A DNA stretch of 64,000 nt from Streptomyces caniscabiei (GTDB lineage: Bacteria; Actinomycetota; Actinomycetes; Streptomycetales; Streptomycetaceae): positions 124,001 to 188,000 of the forward strand of contig NZ_JABXWI010000015.1 in NCBI RefSeq assembly GCF_014930365.1. Reading direction: 5' to 3'. Shown here in pieces: positions 45,901 to 53,180 of the stretch. Positions within the stretch are counted from its first letter, which is position 1, and every line of letters starts with the position of its first letter. Position numbers and translations under genes: made by a program. The notes under the pieces were generated by a model. It saw only the letters and a program-made list of their open reading frames with translations, was not told the origin of the DNA and did no database searches.

Positions 45901-46507
45901 GGAGATCCGGGGCGCGGGCAACCTCCTCGGCGGCGAACAGTCCGGGCACATCGCGGGCGTCGGCTTCGACCTGTACGTCCGCATGGTCGGCGAGGCCGTC
46001 GCGGACTACCGGCGCCAGCTGGAGACCGGGGGGATCGAGGAGGAGCCGCCGCTCGAGGTGAAGATCGAGCTGCCGGTCGACGCGCACGTCCCGCACGACT
46101 ACGCGCCGGGCGAGCGGCTGCGGCTCCAGGCCTACCGGGCCATCGCCTCCGTGAACACCGAGGCCGACATCGCCTCGGTGCGCGAGGAACTCGTCGACCG
46201 CTACGGCAAGTTGCCCGAGCCGGTGGAGAACCTGCTGCTGGTGGCCGGGCTGCGGATGCTGGCGCGCGCCTGCGGCGTCGGTGAGATCGTCCTCCAGGGC
46301 ACCAACATCCGCTTCGCGCCGGTGGAGTTGCGGGAGTCGCAGGAGCTGCGCCTGAAGCGGCTCTACCCGGGCACGGTCATCAAGCCGGCCGCGCACCAGG
46401 TGCTGGTGCCGCGCCCGAAGACCGCGAAGGTGGGCGGGAAGCCGCTGGTCGGACGGGAACTGCTGGGCTGGACCGGGGAGTTCCTGGCGTCGATCCTGGG
46501 GTCGTGA
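42974..46507 (+). CDS. mfd: Transcription-repair coupling factor
   Basis: A 1177-residue ATPase that removes stalled RNA polymerase at DNA lesions and recruits UvrA. Domains in order: UvrB-like region (about 1-350), RNA-polymerase-interaction domain with AGDYIVHEQHGVGRYIEM (about 495-575), superfamily 2 translocase with Walker A GDVGYGKTE (654-662) and DEEQ box (755-758, DEEQRFGVEHKE), TATPIPRTLEMA-type motif III (here SATPIPRTL), the TRG motif area GRVGRGRERGYAYF, and the C-terminal UvrA-masking domain. The ATG at 42974 gives the standard SLHGLLD start; the ribosome site is weak. It is a single gene with its own terminator downstream. Confidence 0.97.
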   Translation: MSLHGLLDAVVQDAPLAEAIRAASDGHRTHIDLVGPPAARPFAVAALARDSGRPVLAVTATGREAEDLAAALRSLLPPDGVVEYPAWETLPHERLSPRSDTVGRRLAVLRRLTHPRPDDPETGPVSVVVAPIRSVLQPQVKGLGDLEPVALRTGETADLNRTVEALAAAAYSRVELVEKRGEFAVRGGILDVFPPTEEHPLRVEFWGDDVEEIRYFKVADQRSLEVAEHGLWAPPCRELLLTDDVRARARDLAERHPELGELLGKIAEGIAVEGMESLAPVLVDDMELLIDVLPKGAMAIVCDPERVRTRAADLVATSQEFLQASWAATAGGGEAPIDVGAASLWAIADVRDRARELDMMWWSVSPFAADEELDADTLKLGMHAPETYRGDTAKALADTKGWLADGWRTVFVTEAHGPAARTVEVLGGEGIAARLEAELAEISPSVVHVACGSIDYGFIDPALKLAVLTETDLSGQKAAGKDGARMPARRRKTIDPLTLEAGDYIVHEQHGVGRYIEMVQRTVQGATREYLVVEYAPAKRGQPGDRLYIPTDQLEQITKYVGGEAPTLHRLGGADWTKTKARAKKAVKEIAADLIKLYSARMAAPGHAFGADTPWQRELEDAFPYAETPDQLTTIAEVKEDMEKTVPMDRLICGDVGYGKTEIAVRAAFKAVQDGKQVAVLVPTTLLVQQHFGTFSERYSQFPVNVRALSRFQTDTEAKGTLEGLREGGVDIVIGTHRLFSSETKFKDLGLVIVDEEQRFGVEHKEQLKKLRANVDVLTMSATPIPRTLEMAVTGIREMSTITTPPEERHPVLTFVGPYEEKQIGAAIRRELLREGQVFYIHNRVESIDRAAARLREIVPEARIATAHGQMSEQALEQVVVDFWEKKFDVLVSTTIVESGIDISNANTLIVERGDTFGLSQLHQLRGRVGRGRERGYAYFLYPPEKPLTETAHERLATIAQHTEMGAGMYVAMKDLEIRGAGNLLGGEQSGHIAGVGFDLYVRMVGEAVADYRRQLETGGIEEEPPLEVKIELPVDAHVPHDYAPGERLRLQAYRAIASVNTEADIASVREELVDRYGKLPEPVENLLLVAGLRMLARACGVGEIVLQGTNIRFAPVELRESQELRLKRLYPGTVIKPAAHQVLVPRPKTAKVGGKPLVGRELLGWTGEFLASILGS

Positions 46508-46570
46508 GGCGTTCGCCGGGCGCCGCCGGGCTCCGCCGTCGATCGCTGCGGAACGACCCGGTGTCCCGTA

Positions 46571-46608
46571 CCGCGGCCCCGGCCGGAGAAGTCCGGTCGG
46601 GGCCGCGG
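46571..46608. terminator. Terminator between mfd and the GH43 gene
   Basis: The inverted repeat 46571-46587 with 46592-46608 has 17-nt arms with one mismatch and a GAAG loop. It is GC-rich, without a T-tract. It lies between convergent genes and can work on both strands. Confidence 0.75.
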
Positions 46609-46635
46609 GCTGGAACGTGAGGGTCGCGTGTGTGA

Positions 46636-48063
46636 TCAGGCGCCGCGCTTGAACTGCTGGTTGGTGCCGCTGCCACAGCCCCACTGGATGAGCTTGGCGC
46701 CGTCGGCGGTGGACTTGTCCAGAACGTCGAGGCACTTGCCGCTGCGCCGTGAGACGAGGCGGAGCCAGCCGTCACCGGCGTCCTGGAGCTGCCACTGCTG
46801 GTTGCTGCCGGTGCCGCAGGTCCACTGGATGACCGGGTTGCCGTCGGCGGTGGAGTTGTTGGCCACGTCGAGGCACTTGCCGCTGTGCCGGGCGACGACC
46901 TGGACGTATCCGCTGCCCATGTCCTTGAACCACCATGCCTGGTTCATGCCGCCGTTGCAGGTGTACTGGGTGATCTGGGTGCCGTCGTCCTGGGACCGGC
47001 TGGGGACGTCGAGGCACTTGTTGCTGTGGCGGGCGGTGATCGTCTCCCAGGGGCCGCCGACGCCGTCGACCTTCCCGGCCGCGGTGTCGATGTCGATCTG
47101 CGCGAACCAGTCCATGGTCATCGTGGTGTCGGTGGGGAACTCCAGCGGCAGCCAGACGTACTTCGAGGCGTTGACGTTCTGGTTGAAGGAGTTGCCCCAA
47201 CGGTCACCCATGTAGAGGTACTCGGTGCCCGTGCTGCCCTGGACGGGAAGGACGAACGTGGTCTGCGAGCCGTACGCGGTGGCGTCTCCGACGTTCTGCA
47301 GGGCGGTCCAGGTGCCGGTGATGCTGGAGGCGGTCGCGTACATCTGCTGGTTGGGTCGCCAGCCGGTGGCGCCGGAGGTGAGCAGGAAGTAGACGCCGTT
47401 GCGCTTGAACAGTGCGGGGGCCTCGCGCAGCTGGCCGGGCCAGAGCAGCTGCACACGGGTCTCGACGGTGAGGTAGTCGGGGCTGAGGCGGTAGATGTGC
47501 AGGTCGCGGTTCTCGCGCGCGGCCGAGATCATGTAGCCGGTGCCGTCGTCGTCCGTGTAGACGGTGATGTCGCGGGACATGTGGCCCAGCGGGCGGAAGC
47601 TGCCCTGCCAGGTGTAGTCGCCGTCGACGGTGTCGGAGACGGCGACGGCGGCGCGGGCCTGGGTGTAGTCGGTGGCCAGCTCCTTGTGCATCCACATGAC
47701 GAACTTGCCGGTGGACGCGTTGTACATGACCTTGGGGCGCTCGATGTTGGCCGAGGCCAGCTCAGGGTCACTGGCCTGGGTCAGGACATGGCGCCGGAAC
47801 TCCCAGGTCTTCAGATCGGTCGAGCGGTACGCGGACACGTACCGGAATGAGTTGTCCTCGTTGCGGTTCTCCCCGAACCAGTAGTAGTACGAGCCGACCT
47901 TGATGACGCCACCACCGTGCGCGTGCACGACGGCACCTGTGGTGTCCGTGAACTGGGTGGCGTTGGGGATGGTGACGGTGGCCGCGTGCGCGGTGCCCAT
48001 CAGAAGGGTTTGCGGGAGGAGACCTATCAGCACGGCGAGCAGGAAGAGCCAGACACGACGCAT
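46636..48063 (-). CDS. Secreted GH43 glycosidase with ricin-type (CBM13) lectin domain
   Basis: A 475-residue exported enzyme. The signal peptide RRVWLFLLAVLIGLLPQTLLMGTAHA is cleaved after AHA (about residue 27). The five-bladed GH43 catalytic region follows (about 30-340: VHAHGGGVIKVGSYYYWFGENR, SRDITVYTDDDGTGYM, REAPALFKRNGVYFLLTS). Its start looks like the galactan exo-1,3-beta-galactosidase branch. Residues about 345-475 form a ricin B trefoil with three repeats of C-L-D-V and Q-x-W or F (NQAWWF, NQQWQL, NQQFKR). The ATG at 48063 fits the signal peptide. It probably degrades plant arabinogalactan-type polymers. It is monocistronic. Confidence 0.9.
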   Translation of the reverse strand: MRRVWLFLLAVLIGLLPQTLLMGTAHAATVTIPNATQFTDTTGAVVHAHGGGVIKVGSYYYWFGENRNEDNSFRYVSAYRSTDLKTWEFRRHVLTQASDPELASANIERPKVMYNASTGKFVMWMHKELATDYTQARAAVAVSDTVDGDYTWQGSFRPLGHMSRDITVYTDDDGTGYMISAARENRDLHIYRLSPDYLTVETRVQLLWPGQLREAPALFKRNGVYFLLTSGATGWRPNQQMYATASSITGTWTALQNVGDATAYGSQTTFVLPVQGSTGTEYLYMGDRWGNSFNQNVNASKYVWLPLEFPTDTTMTMDWFAQIDIDTAAGKVDGVGGPWETITARHSNKCLDVPSRSQDDGTQITQYTCNGGMNQAWWFKDMGSGYVQVVARHSGKCLDVANNSTADGNPVIQWTCGTGSNQQWQLQDAGDGWLRLVSRRSGKCLDVLDKSTADGAKLIQWGCGSGTNQQFKRGA

Positions 48064-48131
48064 CGGGGGTTTCCATTCACGACAGGACAGCACGAGAACA
48101 ACCAAAAACTGGCTGAAACCAACGTGCAGCA

Positions 48132-48160
48132 TGAGAATGCTTGCGGTAGATGCGTGTCAA
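48132..48160 (-). promoter_or_regulatory. Promoter of the GH43 gene
   Basis: On the reverse strand a perfect TTGACA (48160-48155) is followed after 17 bp by TTCTCA (48137-48132). It is preceded by TTCAACACGTTCACAC (48176-48161), which is partly symmetric and could be a regulator site. The remainder of the 498-nt gap (48177-48561) has a 15-bp tandem repeat, CTGACCGACCTTCTC (48443-48457, 48458-48472), and no gene that I can support. Confidence 0.5.
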
Positions 48161-48561
48161 GAGTGTGAACGTGTTGAATCGCGCGGATGTCATCCAAGCG
48201 CCGTGAAGTCCTGAATTGTCCTGCCTGCGCTGGCGAGATGGCTGACCTGGGGCTGTGCGGCAGGTCGAATGCCCAGTCGAATCCTCAGGGAGGACCGGTT
48301 CGCGGAATGTTTGAGCGAGTCGGTTTCTGTTCGAAATTTCGGCTCCCCAACGTCGCGTTTCGGCCTCGCCTCGGCGCCCTCTGCGGTGAGCGCGTGCCGA
48401 CCGGCGGTCCGCGACGACCGCCGTCGGGTGTCCCGACGTACGCTGACCGACCTTCTCCTGACCGACCTTCTCCCGTGCCTGGGGGCTACGGTGTTGAGCA
48501 GGGGAGACGGGGAACCCACGCAGGACCGCGTGCGAGCACGAGCAGATGAGAGGGGTGTCGC

Positions 48562-49281
48562 GTGGTGCGTCTGAGGGGTGGGGTCGCCACCGTCGCTCTG
48601 GTGCTGGTCGCCGCGACCGGCTGTGAACTGGACAACGCGGGCGGTGCGGCCGGGCCGGTGGAGCGTCCCGGCGGTGGCGGTGCCGCGTACGCCGCGGCGG
48701 AGGCGCTGACCGTCAAGGGGCGGGCGCCCAAGAACGATTACGACCGCGGTGAGTTCGGCAGTCCCTGGGCCGACACCGACTCCAACAGCTGCGACACCCG
48801 CGACGACATACTCAAGCGCGACCTGGACGAGGTGAAGTTCCGGGCCGACGACTGCACGGTGGTCTCCGGTGTGCTCGACCCGGACCCGTACACCGGGGAG
48901 GACGTGCCGTACGTCCGGGGCCGTAGCAAGATCGACGTGGACCACGTCGTGGCCCTCTCCGACGCCTGGCAGAAGGGCGCCCAGCAGTGGGACGACAGCA
49001 AGCGCATCGCCCTGGCCAACGACCCGCTCAACCTGCTGGCGGTCGACTCCGGCACCAACCGCGGCAAGGGCGACGGTGACACGGCCACCTGGCTGCCGCC
49101 CAACAAGGCCTACCGCTGCACGTACGTGGCCGCCCAGGTCGCCGTGAAGACGAAGTACGGCCTGTGGGTCACCTCCGCCGAACAGGACGCCATGAAGCGC
49201 GTCCTGGGCACCTGCCCCGACCAGAAGCTGCCCACCGGCGGCAACCCGACGAAGGCGCCCTCCCGCTTCCACGCGGGCTGA
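48562..49281 (+). CDS. Secreted HNH endonuclease (DUF1524/GmrSD-C-like)
   Basis: A 239-residue exported protein. A short hydrophobic leader ends in AATGCELDN; Cys21 may be a lipoprotein Cys, though the -3 position is Ala and not Leu, so plain secretion is also possible. After a Gly-rich spacer the HNH-like core is seen: KIDVDHVVALSDAW (about 123-136, Asp127/His128), NDPLNLLAVDSGTNRGKGDGDTATWLPPN (about 153-181). Four Cys suggest disulfides. It probably degrades extracellular nucleic acid for scavenging or competition. GTG start after a GAGGGG-like site. No immunity gene is adjacent. Confidence 0.85.
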   Translation: MVRLRGGVATVALVLVAATGCELDNAGGAAGPVERPGGGGAAYAAAEALTVKGRAPKNDYDRGEFGSPWADTDSNSCDTRDDILKRDLDEVKFRADDCTVVSGVLDPDPYTGEDVPYVRGRSKIDVDHVVALSDAWQKGAQQWDDSKRIALANDPLNLLAVDSGTNRGKGDGDTATWLPPNKAYRCTYVAAQVAVKTKYGLWVTSAEQDAMKRVLGTCPDQKLPTGGNPTKAPSRFHAG

Positions 49282-49293
49282 CGCCTCGTCGGT

Positions 49294-49309
49294 GCCGCCG
49301 CGCGGCGGC
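49294..49309. terminator. Short GC hairpin between convergent genes
   Basis: GCCGCC-GCGC-GGCGGC forms a 6-bp stem in the 36-nt gap between the HNH nuclease and lipoprotein stops. It is a weak terminator candidate for both strands. Confidence 0.4.
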
Positions 49310-49317
49310 CGTGCGGG

Positions 49318-50052
49318 TCAGCTGAAGTCCTCGTCGAGGTCGATGACCTTGCCCTTGGGGGCCTCGGCCGGCACGGGCTTGTCGAAGTCGGTGAAGACGA
49401 GGTCGCCGGGCTCCTTCGCCGACTTGCTGACGACCCGCAGCAGGTACGGCTCGCCCTCGGTGGCGACGTACAGGGTGTAGCTGTCCTTGCCGTCCTTCTC
49501 CGCGAGGGTGATCGCGGGGGTGCCGTCGACCTCGGCGGTCTTGCCGCGTGTGGCGTCGGAGTCGACGTCCTCGAAGTCGGCGAGGACGGTGTCGAGGTCG
49601 CAGAAGCTCGCGATGTCCTTGGAGTCCGCGGACTTCGCGGACGTCTTGGTCCACTTGCCGGCGAGCATGTCGACGACCATGTCGGCCTCCTCCTTCGAGG
49701 AGTCCTTCGACTGGGCGCGCAGGAAGGCCTCGTCGTACTTCATGTAGAGGGTGTCGCCGGCCTTGATCAGCTCGGCCTGGCCCTCGCCCATGCTCATGGT
49801 GCCGGCGCAGTCGCCCTTCTTGTTCATCGCCATGTCCATCTGGACCGTCCCGCCGGCGGCCTCGTCCTGGATCTCGCCCTTCATCCGGAGCGATTCGGCG
49901 TCCGAGGTGGCCTTCACGGCCTTGTCGGCGATCTCACCGCCGGTCAGGCCCGGGAAGGGGCCGTCGGCCTTGTCCTCGCCGGGCAGGCAGCCGGTGAGCG
50001 AGAACGTGGCCGCGGCGGCGATGCAGAGAGCGGCGAGAGCGGTGCGACGCAT
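49318..50052 (-). CDS. Lipoprotein, LprG/LppX-like
   Basis: A 244-residue lipoprotein. The leader RRTALAALCIAAAATFSLTGC has the lipobox LTGC with Cys22. The mature part has alternating amphipathic strands (VKATSDAESLRMKGEIQDEAAGGTVQMDMAMNKKGDCAGTMS ... ELIKAGDTLYMKYDEAFL) and ends with a strand pair GEPYLLRVVSK. This is the half-barrel pattern of LolA/LprG-like lipid-handling lipoproteins, several of which sit in each streptomycete. The cargo is unknown. The ATG at 50052 follows AGGGGGG. It stands alone, divergent from the methylase-like gene. Confidence 0.82.
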   Translation of the reverse strand: MRRTALAALCIAAAATFSLTGCLPGEDKADGPFPGLTGGEIADKAVKATSDAESLRMKGEIQDEAAGGTVQMDMAMNKKGDCAGTMSMGEGQAELIKAGDTLYMKYDEAFLRAQSKDSSKEEADMVVDMLAGKWTKTSAKSADSKDIASFCDLDTVLADFEDVDSDATRGKTAEVDGTPAITLAEKDGKDSYTLYVATEGEPYLLRVVSKSAKEPGDLVFTDFDKPVPAEAPKGKVIDLDEDFS

Positions 50053-50175
50053 GGGAGTTCCCCCCTGGGAATCGATGAGGTGCTGATCGGCGTGCGCCGG
50101 TACACAGCGCAGCCGACGTGTGGCCATCCGATTCGGGCGGCCCGTCGTTCGATGGGTCAATGACAGCAGACACTG

Positions 50176-50224
50176 TGAACCGAGTCAACACGGTTCATGG
50201 AATCTGGTGTGTTCACGGCGTGAA
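50176..50224. promoter_or_regulatory. Two inverted repeats ahead of the methylase-like gene
   Basis: TGAACCG-N8-CGGTTCA (50176-50197) and TTCAC-GGC-GTGAA (50212-50224) lie in the 238-nt region between the divergent lipoprotein and methylase-like genes. Both are perfect in the arms. They are candidate operators; the methylase-like protein itself has an N-terminal HTH and could bind here (inference). Confidence 0.45.
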
Positions 50225-50290
50225 GGGGTAGATCTTGCGTGCGTCGGTATGCTCGACGTCACACCACCAGGTACGAGGGGAGCCGGGCGC

Positions 50291-52318
50291 GTGCAGGGGA
50301 ACGGGACAGAGGTCACGGCCGCGGACATCGCGCGGCTCGCCGGGGTGGGTCGAGCCGCCGTCAGCAACTGGCGCCGTCGGCACGCCGACTTCCCCAAGCC
50401 GGTCGGCGGCACCGAGACCAGCCCGGCCTTCGCGCTCGGCGAGGTCGAGGCATGGCTGCGCGACCAGGGCAAACTCGCCGAGGTGCCCCTGAAGGAGCGC
50501 GTCTGGCAGCAGGTCGCCGGCCACCCGGAGGGCCCCGTCGCCGCCCTGGTCCACACGGGCTGCGCCCTGCTGCTCCTCCACCAACGGCCCCTGGCCTGGC
50601 TGGAGTTGAGCGCCGTCCCCGACGACGGCGAACTGGCCCGCAGGCTGTCCGGGGCGCTGGGGGAGGTCCTCGCCCCGCGCTTCGGCACGGCGAGCGAGCC
50701 TGCCGTGCCCGCGCCGCGGCCCGCCGAGCTCCGGCCGTCCGTCCCGCTGCTGCGCGGCGCCACCGAACTCGCGGCCGACCTCGGCGCACGGCAGACCTTC
50801 GAGTTCCTGCTCGCCCGGCACCTCGACGCCAACCCGCGCCAGTACACGCTCACTCCGGGTGAACTCGCCGAGCTGATGGCCGAACTCGCCGGGCCCGCCC
50901 GCTCGGTGCTCGACCCCGCCTGCGGCACCGGCGCCCTCCTGCGCGCCGCCGCCCGCCCCGACCAGGAGCTCTACGGCCAGGACAGCTCAGGCGAACTGGC
51001 CGCCCTCACCGCGCTCCGCCTCGCCCTGCGCACCGGTGGCACCGTCCGCACCGCCCCGGGCGACAGCCTCCGCGCGGACGCCTACGAACACCTCAGGGCC
51101 GAGGCCGTCCTGTGCCACCCGCCGTTCAACGAGCGGAACTGGGGCCACGACGAACTCGCCTACGACCCGCGCTGGGAGTACGGCTTCCCGGCCCGCACCG
51201 AGTCCGAACTCGCCTGGGTACAGCACGCGCTGGCCCGCCTGGAGGACGGCGGCACCGCCGTGCTGCTGATGCCGCCGGCCGCCGCGAGCCGCCGCTCGGG
51301 GCGCCGGATCCGCGCCGACCTGCTGCGCCGGGGAGCCCTGCGCGCCGTGATCGCCCTGCCGGTCGGCGCGGCACCCCCGTACAACATCCCGCTGCACCTG
51401 TGGGTGCTGCGCAGGCCCGGCAAGGCGGTCGTGCCGCCGCGGTTGCTGCTCGTCGACACCGGGCGGCTGGCGTCCGAGGGGCGCGGCGGGTTCGACTGGG
51501 CGGCGGTGCGCAGCGCCGTGCTCGACGCCTGGCGGCCCTTCGACCGCTCGGGCGAGACGGCCCAGCGGCCGGGGCTCAGCCGCGCGCTGCCGGTCATCGA
51601 CCTGCTCGACGACGACGTGGACCTGGCCCCCGCCCGGCATCTGCCGCCCCCGGCCGCCGCCGGCGGCGCCGCGGAACTGACCGCCGTACGCGAACGCCTC
51701 GGCGAGACCCTCCGGCTGACCGCCGACCTCACACCCCCGCTCCCCGAGGAGGCCAAGCTCGCGCGCTGGCCGCTCACCACGGTCGGTGAACTCGCGCGCG
51801 GGGGAGCCCTGGTGCTGCGCACCGGCGGGAACGGCCCGCACGCGCGCGTGCTCACCGACCACGACGTCCTAGCCGGCACGGCACCCTCGGGCACACTGCC
51901 GGACACCGGCGGCGAGCCTCCCGTGCTCGTCGAACCCGGCGACGTCGTCGTCCCCGTCCTCGGTGGCGGCGGGATCGCACGGGTGGTCGACGAGGAGACC
52001 GCGGGCGCCGCCCTCGGCCGCAACCTGACCCTGCTGCGCCCCGACGCGACCGCCCTCGACCCCTGGTTCGTCGCCGGATTCCTGCGCTCCACCGCCAACA
52101 GCCGCCAGGCCAGCAGCTACGCCTCCACCGCGACCCGGCTCGACGTCCGCCGCCTCCAACTGCCCCGTCTGCCCCTGGAACAGCAGCGCCGCTACGGCGA
52201 ACGGTTCCGCGCCCTGGCCGCCTTCGAGGACGCCCTGCGCCGGGCCGGCCGCCTCGGCGAACGCCTGGTGCGCGGCATGTACGACGGCCTCACGGACGGC
52301 ACGGTCGCCCCGGACTGA
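50291..52318 (+). CDS. HTH-N6 DNA methylase-like-specificity domain fusion, altered catalytic motif
   Basis: A 675-residue protein. Residues about 6-55 form an HTH (TAADIARLAGVGRAAVSNWRRRHADFPKP). Residues about 150-480 form a type I HsdM-like methylase: TPGELAELMAEL, the SAM motif DPACGTG (208-214), and motif IV reading C-H276-P-P-F279-N where active enzymes have N/D-P-P-F/Y. The C-terminus (about 490-665) looks like an HsdS-type target recognition half (WPLTTVGELARGG ... LQLPRLPLEQQRRYGERFRALAAFEDAL). No restriction gene is adjacent. GTG follows GAGGGGAG. The SAM site is intact, but methyl transfer is doubtful, so a sequence-specific DNA-binding or regulatory role is possible. Confidence 0.82.
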   Translation: MQGNGTEVTAADIARLAGVGRAAVSNWRRRHADFPKPVGGTETSPAFALGEVEAWLRDQGKLAEVPLKERVWQQVAGHPEGPVAALVHTGCALLLLHQRPLAWLELSAVPDDGELARRLSGALGEVLAPRFGTASEPAVPAPRPAELRPSVPLLRGATELAADLGARQTFEFLLARHLDANPRQYTLTPGELAELMAELAGPARSVLDPACGTGALLRAAARPDQELYGQDSSGELAALTALRLALRTGGTVRTAPGDSLRADAYEHLRAEAVLCHPPFNERNWGHDELAYDPRWEYGFPARTESELAWVQHALARLEDGGTAVLLMPPAAASRRSGRRIRADLLRRGALRAVIALPVGAAPPYNIPLHLWVLRRPGKAVVPPRLLLVDTGRLASEGRGGFDWAAVRSAVLDAWRPFDRSGETAQRPGLSRALPVIDLLDDDVDLAPARHLPPPAAAGGAAELTAVRERLGETLRLTADLTPPLPEEAKLARWPLTTVGELARGGALVLRTGGNGPHARVLTDHDVLAGTAPSGTLPDTGGEPPVLVEPGDVVVPVLGGGGIARVVDEETAGAALGRNLTLLRPDATALDPWFVAGFLRSTANSRQASSYASTATRLDVRRLQLPRLPLEQQRRYGERFRALAAFEDALRRAGRLGERLVRGMYDGLTDGTVAPD

Positions 52319-52435
52319 CCCGGCGGGCGGCGGCCCCGGCCCCGCCAACTCGCCCCGCGCTCCCCGCCCTCACGCCTACCGGACGGAACCGCTCCGCCCG
52401 GAGGCGGCGTGACCAGCACTGCGGTACTACAACGG

Positions 52436-52444
52436 TTGTCCACA
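52436..52444 (+). promoter_or_regulatory. Consensus DnaA box
   Basis: TTGTCCACA is the preferred Streptomyces DnaA box. It lies inside a wider palindrome GGTTGT-CC-ACAACC (52434-52447), 80 nt before a membrane-protein/kinase operon. The same gap has ATGTCGT...ACGACAT arms (about 52457-52492) and a possible -10 TACCCT (52474-52479). Confidence 0.45.
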
Positions 52445-52526
52445 ACCCTGGACCTCATGTCGTGGTCGACCGATACCCTCGGGACGACATCGCACATCCG
52501 CTCTCACCAGGCCCTCAGGAGCAGCC

Positions 52527-53180
52527 ATGCAAGGCCACGGCTACGCGCCGACACCGCCCCCCGGCCCCGATCAAGGGGGCCAGGTCACACTCCGTGTGAT
52601 CTTCGTGGTGGTCGCGGTCATGAGCTGCGGTCTGCTCGCCTGGGCCTGCCTGCTGCGGCTCGCCTCGGTGACCCGCAGGCCCCGCGACTGGTGGCTGTTC
52701 GCCCTGGCGATCATCCACATCATCGTGACGCTCTACATCATCGGCACCGACCCGGGCAAGGACGAGTTCACCACCTGGCGCGGTGACGTCGGCATGGGGC
52801 TGCTCCTCGGCGGACTCGTGGCGATCGTCGCGTACTACCTGTACGCGGACATACGCCACTTCAGCCGCGCCCGGACGGCTCCGCCGTCGCCGTACGCCCA
52901 GACCACGCTGTACTCGGGGCAGACCGGGTACGGCACCCAGCCGTCCGGCTACACCCCCCAGCAGTCCGGGTACAGCTACCCGCCGGTCCAGGTCCCCCAG
53001 CCCTACACCCCCAGCGCCCCCACTCCGCCGGTCCCGCAGCCGCCCGTGCAGCAGCAGCCCCCGCCGCAGCACCAGCAGACCCCGGACCCCCAGCGCCCCG
53101 GCCCGGCCCGCATCGACCAGGTGCGCGCCGAGCTGGACGAGCTGAGTGACTATCTCCGCAACCACGAGGGAGACAGGTGA
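52527..53180 (+). CDS. Membrane protein with Tyr/Pro/Gln-rich tail, kinase partner
   Basis: A 217-residue protein that I do not recognise by family. Three membrane helices (about 21-45, 54-73, 87-107) are followed by a cytoplasmic or exposed tail rich in Tyr, Pro, Gln and Ser (YAQTTLYSGQTGYGTQPSGYTPQQSGYSYPP) and a charged C-terminal helix (RIDQVRAELDELSDYLRNH). The ATG follows AGGAG. Its stop overlaps the start of a Ser/Thr kinase gene (GTGA). The coupling and the Ser/Thr/Tyr-rich tail make it a candidate anchor or substrate of that kinase (inference). Confidence 0.75.
   Translation: MQGHGYAPTPPPGPDQGGQVTLRVIFVVVAVMSCGLLAWACLLRLASVTRRPRDWWLFALAIIHIIVTLYIIGTDPGKDEFTTWRGDVGMGLLLGGLVAIVAYYLYADIRHFSRARTAPPSPYAQTTLYSGQTGYGTQPSGYTPQQSGYSYPPVQVPQPYTPSAPTPPVPQPPVQQQPPPQHQQTPDPQRPGPARIDQVRAELDELSDYLRNHEGDR

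Noticed and set aside
42992..46735. Minus-strand open frame of about 1247 codons opposite mfd
   Set aside because: The plus strand encodes a complete, motif-verified Mfd. The opposite frame is an artefact of high GC.
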